Assembly: GCF_920984675.1 (NCBI RefSeq)
Contig: NZ_CAKLBV010000037.1
Span: forward strand, 1-46,048
Length of the DNA: 46,048 bases
Direction: 5' to 3'
DNA from: Methylobacterium sp. Leaf118
Lineage (GTDB): Bacteria; Pseudomonadota; Alphaproteobacteria; Rhizobiales; Beijerinckiaceae
Made by a program: the position numbers and the translations under genes. Shown here piece by piece: positions 32,330-41,579 of the stretch; the first letter of the stretch is position 1; every line of letters begins with the position of its first letter. The notes under the pieces are model-generated. The model did not search any database. It saw only the letters and a program-made list of their open reading frames with translations, and had not been told where the DNA came from.

Positions 32330-33259
32330 GTGACATCGCCGTCCCCCGACGCCCGCCGAGGCCCCGTGCCGCCGATCGTGTTCCATCCGGCCTATGAGGC
32401 CGCGCTGCCGGACGGCCACCGCTTCCCGATGCGCAAGTACGGCCGCCTCGCCGAGATTTTGCGGGCGCGCGGGCTGGTGCCGGAGGGCTTCGTCACGCCC
32501 GAACCCGCCGACGCCACGCTGCTCGCGGGCGCGCACGATCCCGCATACGTCGCGATGGTGCTTGCCGCGCAGGTGCCGCGGTCGATCGAGCGGGCGATCG
32601 GCCTGCCGGTGACGGAGGCCGTCGCGGCCCGCGCCTGCGCCTCCGCCGGGGGTACCCTCTGTGCGGCCCGCCTCGCCCTCGCCCACGGGCTCGCGGGCAG
32701 CACGGCGGGGGGCAGCCACCACGCCCGCCGCGCGGGCGGCGCCGGTTTCTGCGTGTTCAACGACGTGGCCGTGGCGGCCCTGGCGCTGCGGCGAGAGAGG
32801 CGGATCGCCCGGGCGCTCATCGTCGATCTCGACGTGCACCAGGGCGACGGCACCGCCGATTGCCTCGCCCGCGAGCCGGACCTGTTCACGCTCTCGATCC
32901 ATTGCGAGCGCAACTATCCCACCGACAAGGTGCCCGGCGACCTCGATATCGGCCTGCCCGACGGCCTTGGCGACGCCGCGTATCTCGACGTGCTGGAAGC
33001 CCGGCTGCCGCCGCTGATCGCGGGCTTCGCGCCGGACCTGATTTTCTACAATGCGGGCGTCGATCCCCACCGCGACGACCGCCTGGGCCGGCTCTGCCTC
33101 ACCGATGCGGGCCTGCGCGCCCGCGACCGTTTCGTCGTCGGCCTCGCACGGACGGCACGGATCCCGCTCTGCGCGGTGATCGGCGGCGGCTACGGCAGCG
33201 ACGTGGATGCGCTGGCGGCCCGCCATGCCCTCGTCTTCGAGGCGCTGGCGACGTCTTGA
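32330..33259 (+). CDS. Histone deacetylase-family hydrolase (class IV-like)
   Basis: A 309-residue zinc amidohydrolase. It has the HDAC layout: N-terminal FHPAYEAALPDGHRFPMRKY, the paired histidines in GGSHHARRAGGAGFCVFND, zinc ligands in DLDVHQGDGTAD and AGVDPHRDD, and the oxyanion tyrosine in GGGYGSD. The short length and FP-x-RKY motif put it near HDAC11-like bacterial deacetylases. The GTG start gives MTSPSPDARR; a second GTG lies further on. It is divergent from the glycosyltransferase gene with a 122-base gap. The substrate may be an acetylated small molecule or protein. Confidence 0.9.
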   Translation: MTSPSPDARRGPVPPIVFHPAYEAALPDGHRFPMRKYGRLAEILRARGLVPEGFVTPEPADATLLAGAHDPAYVAMVLAAQVPRSIERAIGLPVTEAVAARACASAGGTLCAARLALAHGLAGSTAGGSHHARRAGGAGFCVFNDVAVAALALRRERRIARALIVDLDVHQGDGTADCLAREPDLFTLSIHCERNYPTDKVPGDLDIGLPDGLGDAAYLDVLEARLPPLIAGFAPDLIFYNAGVDPHRDDRLGRLCLTDAGLRARDRFVVGLARTARIPLCAVIGGGYGSDVDALAARHALVFEALATS

Positions 33260-33410
33260 GCCGGGCGCGGTTCTGACCGGGGGCGGGCCACCCGGCCCGG
33301 AGAGAGGCGTCGAGCCCAGCACGCCCGCAACAGCGTGCCCGCCGCGCCGCGATCGCGCGAAAACACCATCGCCCGGGCACGCAACGGAAGGTCGCGGCCG
33401 GTCCGATCGC

Positions 33411-33908
33411 TCAAGGCGCCGTCCCGGCCCGGTCGACCCGGGCGTCGGGACGGCTGTCGGTCGAGGCGTAGTAGGGCTTGATGTCGAGGAGCGGCGTCCC
33501 GTCGATGCAGTCGAGCCCGCGCACGGTGACGAGGCCCTCGGCCACGCCCAGATTCTCGACCACCGACAGCGCGATCGGGTTCGGCCGGGCCGGCGAGCGG
33601 AGGGAGAAGGTGCCGCGGCTGCCGTCGGCGTGGCGCGGGCGCTGAAGCACGAGGTCGCGGGCGGCGCGGTCCATCCAGTAGAGCACGATCAGGTGTGTCA
33701 CCCCCGCCAGGTTCTGGAGGGCCGGACGATAGGGCGGATCGACCTCCAGGGTGCAGACGGCGTCGGTCTGGCGGCCGTTCTTCGGGCAATCGCGGCGCGC
33801 GCGCCACGGCGTGCGCACGCGACCGACGAAGTAGAGCCCGGCATCGTAGGCCGGTGGCAGCGCCACCGTTTCCTCGCCCGGGCGGCGGTCGATATCCTCC
33901 GGCGTCAT
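33411..33908 (-). CDS. trmO: TrmO/TsaA-family tRNA methyltransferase (UPF0066)
   Basis: A 165-residue protein of the family that methylates N6-threonylcarbamoyladenosine at tRNA position 37 with S-adenosylmethionine. It shows VGRVRTPWRARRDCPKNGR, the LVGVTHLIVLYW-like strand (AGVTHLIVLYWMDRA), FSLRSPARPNPIALSVV and CIDGTPLLDIKPYY, all signatures of the single-domain form. E. coli TrmO has an extra C-terminal domain that is absent here. The start ATG was chosen by alignment with family N-termini; there are 94 bases to the divergent amn gene. Confidence 0.85.
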   Translation of the reverse strand: MTPEDIDRRPGEETVALPPAYDAGLYFVGRVRTPWRARRDCPKNGRQTDAVCTLEVDPPYRPALQNLAGVTHLIVLYWMDRAARDLVLQRPRHADGSRGTFSLRSPARPNPIALSVVENLGVAEGLVTVRGLDCIDGTPLLDIKPYYASTDSRPDARVDRAGTAP

Positions 33909-34002
33909 CGGCTCCACGGCATCCTCGCCCCTGTCCCCCGGCCGCTTGTCCTGGCCGCCTCCGCGCCGATGTAAGGGCCGGCGCGGACGAGGGGGAGGGT
34001 GC

Positions 34003-35490
34003 ATGGCCACCGACGAGTTGCGGCCGATGGAGGCGATCGCCGATCCGGACGCCGCGATCGACCGCCTGGAAGCCCTCCACACGGGTGCGACACGGGCGCT
34101 CCGGACGGCGCTCGCCCGCTATCTCGAACGGCGCGAACCGCCCGATCCGGCCGAGCGCCTCCAGTTCCGCTATCCGGAACTGCGTCTGACCTACCAGCCG
34201 GCGGGACCGCCGCCGCGCCTTCAGCGGGCGACCGCGAAGTTCCAGGCGCCGGGCCTCTACGCCACGACAGTGACGCAGCCCGGCTATTTCCGGGCCTACC
34301 TGCTGGAACAGCTGCGTCCCCTCGTGCGGGATTACGGCGCCAGCATCGAGGTCGGCCTCTCGGCCCAGGAGATTCCCTACCCCTACATCGTCGAGCCCGG
34401 GACCGATCTCGGCGGCAGCGGCGCGAGTGCGAGCGATCTCGCCGCCCTGTTTCCCGTGCCGCTCCTCTCCGTCGTCGGCGACGAGGTCGCCGACGGACTG
34501 TGGCGCGAGAGTCCGGGCGAGCCGCGGCCGCTCGCCCTGTTCGACGGGGTCCGCACCGATTATTCCCTGCGCCGGCTCGTTCACTACACGGGCTCGGACT
34601 GGACCGAGATCCAGCCCTGGATCCTGCTCACCAACTACCACCGCTACGTCGACGGATTCGTCCGCCACGGGCTGGAGCGGCTCGCGGCCGGGGAGGGGGA
34701 GCGCCTCGTGCTTCCGGGCGGCGTGGTCGTGCGGCAGGAGGAGGCGGCCGGCGCCGATCCGGCGGCACTCCTCGCCGCCTCGCCCTGGCACCGGTTCCAG
34801 ATGCCGGCCTACCATCTCGTCGCCCGCGGGCCCGACGGGGCACCGCAGGGCACCACCCTCGTCAATATCGGCGTCGGCCCCTCGAACGCGAAGACGATCA
34901 CCGACCATCTCGCGGTGCTGCGCCCACATTGCTGGCTGATGGTCGGCCATTGCGGGGGGCTGCGCCAGTCGCAGACCATCGGCGATTACGTGCTGGCGCA
35001 TGGCTACCTGCGCCGCGACCGGATCCTCGACGACCTCGTCCCGACCGACATCCCGGTTCCGGCGCTCGCCGAGGTGCAGATCGCCCTGCAATCGGCCGCC
35101 GCCGCGGTCACGGGCGAGCGGGCCGAAACCCTCAAGCGGCGCCTGCGCACCGGAACCGTCGTCACCTACGACGACCGCAACTGGGAATTGCGCTTCAGCC
35201 AGGAGCGGCGGCGGATCGACCTGTCGCGGGCCATCGCCGTCGACATGGAGAGCGGCACGATCGCGGCCCAGGGGTTTCGCCTGCGGGTGCCCTACGGGAC
35301 CCTGCTCTGCGTCTCCGACAAACCGCTCCACGGCGAGATCAAGCTGCCGGGCGCGGCCAGCGCCTTCTACGAGCGGGCGGTGGCCGAGCATCTCCGGATC
35401 GGGCTCGCGACCCTCGACAGCCTCCGGGCCGATCGGGCCGGCCTGCACTCGCGCAAGCTCCGGAGCTTCGACGAGCCGCCATTCCGGTAG
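34003..35490 (+). CDS. amn: AMP nucleosidase
   Basis: A 495-residue enzyme that splits AMP to adenine and ribose-5-phosphate. An N-terminal AMN domain (QFRYPELRLTYQP, GLYATTVTQPGYFRAYLLEQL) is followed by a phosphorylase-type domain with LVNIGVGPSNAKTITDHLAV, MVGHCGGLR, and VDMESGTIAAQG, the nucleosidase catalytic/ribose-binding segment. Length and layout match E. coli Amn. A strong GGGGGAGGG lies before the ATG. It should help to balance adenylate pools in the cytoplasm. Confidence 0.95.
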   Translation: MATDELRPMEAIADPDAAIDRLEALHTGATRALRTALARYLERREPPDPAERLQFRYPELRLTYQPAGPPPRLQRATAKFQAPGLYATTVTQPGYFRAYLLEQLRPLVRDYGASIEVGLSAQEIPYPYIVEPGTDLGGSGASASDLAALFPVPLLSVVGDEVADGLWRESPGEPRPLALFDGVRTDYSLRRLVHYTGSDWTEIQPWILLTNYHRYVDGFVRHGLERLAAGEGERLVLPGGVVVRQEEAAGADPAALLAASPWHRFQMPAYHLVARGPDGAPQGTTLVNIGVGPSNAKTITDHLAVLRPHCWLMVGHCGGLRQSQTIGDYVLAHGYLRRDRILDDLVPTDIPVPALAEVQIALQSAAAAVTGERAETLKRRLRTGTVVTYDDRNWELRFSQERRRIDLSRAIAVDMESGTIAAQGFRLRVPYGTLLCVSDKPLHGEIKLPGAASAFYERAVAEHLRIGLATLDSLRADRAGLHSRKLRSFDEPPFR

Positions 35491-35559
35491 GCGGCGCCCG
35501 GGGCCGTCGCAGGCCCGCGCCCCGGTGGCGCGCGGACCTTGCCGGGCGTGCCGCCGCCC

Positions 35560-37257
35560 TCAGGCGGCCCGCACGCTGGTGAGGAAGCGCGAGACCTCGG
35601 CCCGCAGGTGATCGGACTGGCGCAAGAGGTCGCCGGCCGCCTGCAGCACCTCGTTGGCCGCCGAGCCCGTCGCCTCCGCCGAGCCCGCCACGCCCGCGAT
35701 GTTGCCCGTCACCTCGGCCGCACCCGCCGAGGCCTGGGCGACGTTGCGTACGATCTCCTGCGTGGCCGCGCCCTGCTCCTCCACCGCCGCCGCGATGGCG
35801 GTCGCCACCGTGTCGATGTCGCGGATGCGGGCGGTGATGCCGCCGATCGCCGACACCGCCTGCCCGGTCGCCCCCTGGATCCGGCCGATCTGCTGGGAGA
35901 TTTCCTGGGTCGCCCGCGCGGTCTGGGTGGCGAGTTCCTTGACCTCCGCGGCCACAACCGCGAAGCCGCGCCCCGCCTCGCCGGCGCGTGCCGCTTCGAT
36001 GGTGGCGTTGAGGGCGAGCAGGTTGGTCTGGCCGGCGATCGAGGAGATCAGGCCGACCACGTCGCCGATGCGGGTGACGGCCCCGTCGAGTTCCTGAACC
36101 AGGGTCGAGGTCTGGCCGGATTCGACCACCGCCGCCTGCGCCAGAGCGGCGGAGCTCGAGACCTGGCGCCCGATCTCCTGCACCGACGTGCCGAGCTCCT
36201 CGGCCGCCGCCGCCACCGTGTTGACGTTCACGGCAGCCTCCCCCGCCGCGGCCGCGACGGTGGTGGCCTGCGAGGCGGTCTCGGTCGCCGTCCCCGACAT
36301 CGTCGCGGCGGTTCCCTGCAACACGGTCGCCGAGGACGAGACCCGCCCGACGATACCGCCGACCGCCTCCTCGAACCGGTCGGCCAGTTCGGTCATGGTG
36401 CGCTGGCGCTCGAGCGCGGCGGCCTCGTCGGCGATGCGCTGCATCTCGGCCTGCTCGGAGGCCTTGCGCGCCACCATCGTCTTGATGCCCTCCACGGCAC
36501 GGCCGATCTGGCCGATCTCGTCGCCGCGCTGCGCCTCGGGAATGCCGGCATCGACCGCGCCCTGCGCCATCCGCTGCAACACGGCCACGAGGCTGGCGAG
36601 GGGACGGGTGATGCCGAACACCACGATGGCGGCGGCCACGCCGAGGGCGCCCATCAGGGCGGCCGCGGCGCCCACGATGAGGATCATCGTCGCGTGGCCG
36701 GTCTCGCCCTGAATCGCCGCCTTCTCGGCCTGCATCTCGTGGCCGATCGTCTCGATTCGCGCCTGAACCTGCTCGCGCAACTTGGCGCGGGTGGGCGCCG
36801 CTTCCTCCTGCACGATCCGCATCGCACCGGACCGATCGTTCTTCAGCGCGACGTCGCTCGAGCGGATCAGGATGCCGAAGAAGGTCTCGGCCAAACGCCG
36901 CAACGCATGGTTCATCTCGCGGCGCTCCGGTGTTCCCGCCAGGGCGATCAAGCGATCGATCGACGCGACTGCGTCCCGTATCGCGCTCTCCTGGCGAGAC
37001 TTGTAATAAGTTAGCTTTTCTTCGGTGTTCTCGATGATGATGTTGCGGTTCTGAAGGCTCGCCTCGTTGATGGCGACTTGAAATCTCAGAATGCTCTCCT
37101 GACGCGCGGCCTGTTTATCGACCAGATAGGCCGATCGCTCGCCCAGTTCGGTCAATGCGCGGTTCGCGTAGACCACCGTGCCGATCGAGGCCGCCGAGAG
37201 CAGGATCAGCGGGACGACCACCTTGAGGAGGATTTTGGTGTTTCGAAGGATGCTCAC
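35560..37257 (-). CDS. Methyl-accepting chemotaxis protein
   Basis: A 565-residue chemoreceptor with an N-terminal membrane helix (residues about 9-31), a periplasmic ligand domain of about 150 residues resembling the four-helix-bundle class, and a second helix (about 190-213). A HAMP domain follows ([18 protein letters not shown]), then a signalling domain with the hairpin tip [20 protein letters not shown] and [16 protein letters not shown]. No C-terminal NWETF tetherpeptide is present. AGGAGC lies about 15 bases upstream of the ATG. No che genes are adjacent, so it must signal to a remote array. The ligand is unknown. Confidence 0.93.
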   Translation of the reverse strand: MSILRNTKILLKVVVPLILLSAASIGTVVYANRALTELGERSAYLVDKQAARQESILRFQVAINEASLQNRNIIIENTEEKLTYYKSRQESAIRDAVASIDRLIALAGTPERREMNHALRRLAETFFGILIRSSDVALKNDRSGAMRIVQEEAAPTRAKLREQVQARIETIGHEMQAEKAAIQGETGHATMILIVGAAAALMGALGVAAAIVVFGITRPLASLVAVLQRMAQGAVDAGIPEAQRGDEIGQIGRAVEGIKTMVARKASEQAEMQRIADEAAALERQRTMTELADRFEEAVGGIVGRVSSSATVLQGTAATMSGTATETASQATTVAAAAGEAAVNVNTVAAAAEELGTSVQEIGRQVSSSAALAQAAVVESGQTSTLVQELDGAVTRIGDVVGLISSIAGQTNLLALNATIEAARAGEAGRGFAVVAAEVKELATQTARATQEISQQIGRIQGATGQAVSAIGGITARIRDIDTVATAIAAAVEEQGAATQEIVRNVAQASAGAAEVTGNIAGVAGSAEATGSAANEVLQAAGDLLRQSDHLRAEVSRFLTSVRAA

Positions 37258-37426
37258 CTGGTCCGCTCCTGGAATGTGGTCCCGGAACCAGCAAAAATTA
37301 CATTTGTTAATTTAGGTTTGTGGTCTTAGGCCGCTTTCGCCTCCGTCCCGCCCGCGAAAGCGGCCCGACGGGTCGGGCCCGGCGCGCGTGTCTCACCCGG
37401 CCATGACGGTGGGGTTGAGGGCGGGG

Positions 37427-39910
37427 TCACCGCTCCCGCTGCCACAGGCCGGCCCGCTCGGCCCTGGCCTGATCCTCGGCCTCGACGAGGTCGGCCGGCG
37501 CGTCCTCGGTGGCGCGGGCCCCGCCCGCCGCAACGATGAGGACGGCGAGATCCTCGCCATCGAGGCGGCAACGCTGGCCGCCCTCGGTGTCGCCGGCGCA
37601 GACGACCTCGCGCCGGCGCAGATAGCGGGCGAGCTGGCGGGCCAGCGCCCCGCGCTCGCCGACGACCCCGAGCAGGCGCACGGTGCGCCCGCGGATCGTC
37701 AGGGTGCCGGTATCGACGACATCGGGCACGCCGCGCAGATCGACCGCGGCGACGCCCGCGCTCGGAATCGGGGCCGGCGGCGGGGCGACGGCGGTCGCCG
37801 GCGCGGGCTCCGCCCGGGCCGCGGACGGAGCCGGGCGCTTCTTGCCCTTCAACACCTTCTGGGCGCGCTCGACGAAGTCATGGAAGACGCGCGCCGGGAT
37901 ATCGCCGCCGGTGACCTTGTTCATCGGGGCGTTGTCGTCGTTGCCGACCCAGACGCCGACGATCATCTCCGGGGTCAGCCCGACGAACCACCCGTCCCGG
38001 AAGTCCTGGCTGGTGCCGGTCTTGCCGCCGACGGCGACACCCGCGACCCGGGCGGCCTTGCCGGTGCCGGACTCGACGACCGCCTGGAGCGAGTCGAGGA
38101 TCATGGTCTGCACCTGCGCGTCCATGGCGGCCCCGGGCTTCGGGGCCGGACGCTGGTACAGGGGCTGGGGGCCGTTTCCGCGCACCGCGCGCAGGAAATA
38201 GGGCTCGACGGGCACGCCGGGCCCCAGCACCCCGGCATAGGCCCGGGTCATCTCGAGCAACGTCACGTCCGCCGAGCCGAGCGAGAGGCTCGGCACATTG
38301 GGCAGCTCCGACTGCACCCCGAGCCGGCGCGCCTCGGCGATGATCGCGGCGATGCCGACCTCCTCACCGAGCTGCGCCGCGATGGTGTTGACCGAGAGCG
38401 CGAAGGCCGAGCGCAGGGGCAGCGCCCCGCGAAAGCGGTTGTTGGAATTCTGCGGCTCCCACTCGCCGATCTGGGTCGGGCGGTCGACCAGCACGCTGTC
38501 CGGGAAATAGCCTTTGCCGTAGGCCGCGAGGTAGACGAACAGCTTGAACAGCGAGCCGGCCTGACGCTTGGCCTGGACCGCCCGATTGAACTGGCTGTCC
38601 TCGTAATCGCGCCCCCCGACCATGGCGAGGACCGCCCCGTCGGGGGCCAGCGCCACCAATGCGCCCTGGCCGACCTTCTTCTTCGTCCCCTCCGCGTCGA
38701 GGCGGCGGGCAAGCACGCCCTCGGCGAGGCTCTGGAGGTCGAGGTTGAGCGTCGCCCGCACGGTGACGTCGCCGGGCTCGCTCGTCAGGCGGCGCACGTC
38801 GGCCTGGAGCGCGTCGAGGAAGTAGTTGGTGCCCGGCGGCGTCTCGGGGGGAGAGTGGAGCGTGACCTTTTCCGCGCGCGCCTTGTCGGCCTCCGCCGGC
38901 GCGATCGCCCCGGTCTCGACCATGGCCTGAAGCACGAGGTCGGCCCGCTCCTTGGCGCCGCCGAAATTGCGCGTCGGCGCGAGCTGCGAGGGCGCGCGCA
39001 CGAGGCCGGCCAGCATCGCCGCTTCCGCGAGGCTCAAGCCCTGCGCGCCGTGGCCGAAATAGCGCCGCGCCGCTGCGTCGGCCCCGTAGGCGCCCGCGCC
39101 GAAATAGGCGGTGTTGAGGTAGCCGACGAGGATCTCGGGCTTCGACAGCGTGCTTTCCAGACGAAGCGCGAGGAACGCTTCCTGGATCTTGCGGCGCAGG
39201 GTCTTCTCCTGGCTGAGCGAGGTGAGCCGCGCGTATTGCTGGGTGATGGTCGAGCCGCCTTCGCGCACGCCTCCCCCCATCGCGTTGCGCCACAGGGCCC
39301 GAGCCATGCCCCGCAGATCGATGCCCCAATGGTCGTAGAAGCGCCGGTCCTCGATCGCCACGATCGCCTGGGCGAGGCGGGGCGGCAGGGTCTTCTCGGT
39401 GAGCTTCTCGCCCTGGAAGGCGCCCCGGGTCGCGAAGGTACGGCCGTCATCGGCCTCCACCACGAGGGCGCGCTGGGCGGCCTCCGCGGCGACGCCGCCC
39501 AGCGGCGGGAGCGTGGCGAAGGCGGCAAGCACGTAGGCGGCCAGCACCGCGACCAGGGCGCCGAGCATGAGCCCGGCCGCGAGGAGGATGGGTCTGCGCC
39601 GCAGGCCGGCGAGGATGCGGCGGGGCTTGCCCCCCTTTGCGATCGGGAACGCGGCGGGTTCGGCCGGGCCGGCGCCCTGGGCCGGGGGTGCCGCGGCCGG
39701 GCGGGGGACGCCCCGCCGAAGCACCGGGCCCGCCCGGAGCGCCGCGGCGCGCCCCTGGTGCCACAGGCCGCGCCCGGCGCTGCCGGCGAGGCGGCCGAGC
39801 TGGCGCGCGAGCACGCCCGCGGCCCGCGCCGCCTCCCGGGCGGCGTCCCGCGCCTCGTTTCGGTCTCCTGCGGCGCCGGTCTCCGGCCTGTCCGGTCCCT
39901 GCGCCGTCAT
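37427..39910 (-). CDS. PBP1A-type bifunctional peptidoglycan synthase with a C-terminal SNase-like domain
   Basis: An 827-residue class A penicillin-binding protein. A charged cytoplasmic N-terminus of about 100 residues precedes one membrane helix. The GT51 glycosyltransferase has AIEDRRFYDHWGID (catalytic Glu near 185), GGSTITQQYAR and KPEILVGYLNTAYFG. The transpeptidase has Ser453 in GSLFK, the SVN motif and GGKTGTSQDFRDGWF. After residue 720 comes a tail of about 100 residues (DTGTLTIRGRTVRLLGVVGE ... AEDQARAERAGLWQRER) that follows the staphylococcal-nuclease OB-fold pattern but lacks most nuclease catalytic residues. PBP1A proteins more often have an OB domain between the GT and TP domains, so this C-terminal position is unusual. 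Confidence 0.9.
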   Translation of the reverse strand: MTAQGPDRPETGAAGDRNEARDAAREAARAAGVLARQLGRLAGSAGRGLWHQGRAAALRAGPVLRRGVPRPAAAPPAQGAGPAEPAAFPIAKGGKPRRILAGLRRRPILLAAGLMLGALVAVLAAYVLAAFATLPPLGGVAAEAAQRALVVEADDGRTFATRGAFQGEKLTEKTLPPRLAQAIVAIEDRRFYDHWGIDLRGMARALWRNAMGGGVREGGSTITQQYARLTSLSQEKTLRRKIQEAFLALRLESTLSKPEILVGYLNTAYFGAGAYGADAAARRYFGHGAQGLSLAEAAMLAGLVRAPSQLAPTRNFGGAKERADLVLQAMVETGAIAPAEADKARAEKVTLHSPPETPPGTNYFLDALQADVRRLTSEPGDVTVRATLNLDLQSLAEGVLARRLDAEGTKKKVGQGALVALAPDGAVLAMVGGRDYEDSQFNRAVQAKRQAGSLFKLFVYLAAYGKGYFPDSVLVDRPTQIGEWEPQNSNNRFRGALPLRSAFALSVNTIAAQLGEEVGIAAIIAEARRLGVQSELPNVPSLSLGSADVTLLEMTRAYAGVLGPGVPVEPYFLRAVRGNGPQPLYQRPAPKPGAAMDAQVQTMILDSLQAVVESGTGKAARVAGVAVGGKTGTSQDFRDGWFVGLTPEMIVGVWVGNDDNAPMNKVTGGDIPARVFHDFVERAQKVLKGKKRPAPSAARAEPAPATAVAPPPAPIPSAGVAAVDLRGVPDVVDTGTLTIRGRTVRLLGVVGERGALARQLARYLRRREVVCAGDTEGGQRCRLDGEDLAVLIVAAGGARATEDAPADLVEAEDQARAERAGLWQRER

Positions 39911-40184
39911 GGGAAAGTGATCACCGTCCGCTCAGCCCGACCTGTCATGGGGCGACCTTAGCGGAGCCGTGCCGGCTCCGGCTACGGGCGACATCGCGGC
40001 AGGCGCGATGGCGGCGACGGGTGGCCCGAGGGACACGCACGAAAAGATACGCGAAGCCGGCCGGCCAAGCTGATCCCCAGAAGGTGATTCGCCCACACCG
40101 GGAGAGAGCAAGGATCCGGAGCCGTACGAAGGCCAGGGCGTTGCCGCCGCATCGCCCCCGTCCGGCGGCGTCGGATGCGTCCTC

Positions 40185-41267
40185 TTACCGGACCACGTGG
40201 GTCGAGAGCGCGGGGGCGACGGCCGCGTCGAGGCGCAGGCGCGCATCCAGGATCGGCGTGTCGGCGACCTTGTCGACCAAAGGCTCCTCCGCCGGCTGCT
40301 GGGCGAGTTCGGCGATGGACTGATACTGGCTCAGGCGGCGGTCGATCATGCCGTCGAGGCGCTCATGCACCTCGCCGACCGTGAGGTTGCGGCGCTTGGC
40401 ACCGACCTTGGCGGTGAAAATGCTGCGGTTGGCCCGCGCCGCGCGGCCGAAGGCCTGGCCCGCGACCTTGTCCGGGGCGTCGGCGCTGAGCGAGAGGAAC
40501 TTACCGGCGCTCGCCGTGCCGAGGAAATGCGCGAGGTAGAGTTCGGTCGTCTTCAGTTCGCGGCCGATCCGGGCCTCGATCCGGGCGCGGTCGCGCTTGA
40601 TCAGCTCGCCGGCCATCAGACCGGAGACGTAGGGATCGTTGCGCAGATCGAGGACGCGCTTGCGCATCCCGGCATCGGAGATCGTGATGCCGCCGCCATG
40701 GCCCTTCACCGCCGCGGCCTCGGCGCCGAGGCCATGCCGGGCGCCGTAGGTGCGGACCATCTCCAGCCACGTGCCGGTGACGAACTGGAACAGGCCCTGC
40801 GCGGACGAGGCCGAGGACTTCACGTCGGTCTCGAAGCTCGACTCCTTGTCGGCGAGCGCCATCATATAGACCGGATCGACACCGGTGGCCTCGGAGGCGC
40901 GCAGGATGGTCTCGACGAGGCTGCGGGACACGCGCATGTCCCCGAACCGCAGGATGGACTCGTCGTCGACGCCGGGGCCGGTCATGGCGCCCTGGACGCG
41001 CTCCATCGAGGCGGACATCGCCGCGTCCTGTCCAAGCAGGGCGTCGCCGCCCCATTCGGTCTTGGCCTCGGCCGGGATCGTCTCGTTGCCCTGGGCCTGG
41101 ATCGCGGTTGGGGTCGCCATCAGGGCGAGGCCGGCGAGCAGGGCGGCGGCGAGGCTGCGGGCGCGCGGGGCGCGACGCGGGGCGGCAGCCTCGCTCGGAA
41201 ACGACCCGCAAGGCACGAGTCGGCTCACGTCGTCGGCGCGGTGCGCCGGCTCCGGGTAAACCCCCAT
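40185..41267 (-). CDS. Lytic transglycosylase-type (SLT domain) exported protein
   Basis: A 360-residue protein with a membrane-directed N-terminus (SLAAALLAGLALMATPTAIQA) after a 37-residue leader that may be part of the signal or a wrong extension. The catalytic domain starts near residue 115; MALADKESSFETDVKSSASS, with the catalytic Glu near 142, and AQGLFQFVTGTWLEM are the SLT family motifs, and YLAHFLGTASAGKFL closes the domain. It would cleave peptidoglycan glycan strands in the periplasm. It is 274 bases from the PBP gene in the same direction. A possible EcfG-type promoter lies upstream. Confidence 0.88.
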   Translation of the reverse strand: MGVYPEPAHRADDVSRLVPCGSFPSEAAAPRRAPRARSLAAALLAGLALMATPTAIQAQGNETIPAEAKTEWGGDALLGQDAAMSASMERVQGAMTGPGVDDESILRFGDMRVSRSLVETILRASEATGVDPVYMMALADKESSFETDVKSSASSAQGLFQFVTGTWLEMVRTYGARHGLGAEAAAVKGHGGGITISDAGMRKRVLDLRNDPYVSGLMAGELIKRDRARIEARIGRELKTTELYLAHFLGTASAGKFLSLSADAPDKVAGQAFGRAARANRSIFTAKVGAKRRNLTVGEVHERLDGMIDRRLSQYQSIAELAQQPAEEPLVDKVADTPILDARLRLDAAVAPALSTHVVR

Positions 41268-41409
41268 CGGTCTTCCTTGTTGGTGCCGCGGCCTTCACGT
41301 GGGCCGGGCTTCTTGTGACGGCGGACGTTTCGCCGCCGGGTGTGACCACAATGGGACCACCCCGTGATTCAAACGTGTTCCCGTTAATGCAACGTTAAGC
41401 CATTGTGTT

Positions 41410-41434
41410 TACGATATTTTAACGAATTCGTTCC
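41410..41434 (-). promoter_or_regulatory. Candidate EcfG-type promoter for the transglycosylase gene
   Basis: On the minus strand GGAAC (41434-41430) is followed after exactly 16 bases by CGTA (41413-41410). The consensus is GGAAC-N16/17-cGTT, so the last base deviates. The gene starts about 140 bases downstream. Confidence 0.35.
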
Positions 41435-41480
41435 AGCCGCTGCGGCGGAGGCCTGCGGCAACTGAGGCGGCTCCGTCGCC

Positions 41481-41505
41481 GGAACGGACCAGATTGGTCA
41501 CAGTT
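41481..41505 (+). promoter_or_regulatory. Candidate EcfG-type promoter for the inositol synthase operon
   Basis: GGAAC at 41481-41485 is followed after 16 bases by AGTT at 41502-41505, keeping the GTT core of the general stress response consensus. It lies 75 bases before the inositol synthase ATG. Confidence 0.4.
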
Positions 41506-41579
41506 GTCATGGGCCGCGCGGCGACCAATTAGGCAACACCTCAAGGCCGCCGAGCCATCATTGAGAGAAAGTCGGGTTC

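Larger units (their letters stand above)
41268..41579. promoter_or_regulatory. Divergent intergenic region of 312 bases between the transglycosylase and inositol synthase genes
   Basis: The centre (41370-41435) is AT-rich and holds the palindrome AACGAATTCGTT at 41421-41432. On both strands there are sequences similar to the general stress response promoter consensus GGAAC-N16/17-cGTT; each is listed separately. No gene is supported in this stretch. Confidence 0.45.

Noticed and set aside
33260..33410. Terminator between the deacetylase gene and trmO
   Set aside because: Only short GC-rich complementary stretches (GGGCC/GGCCC) are present, not distinguishable from background.
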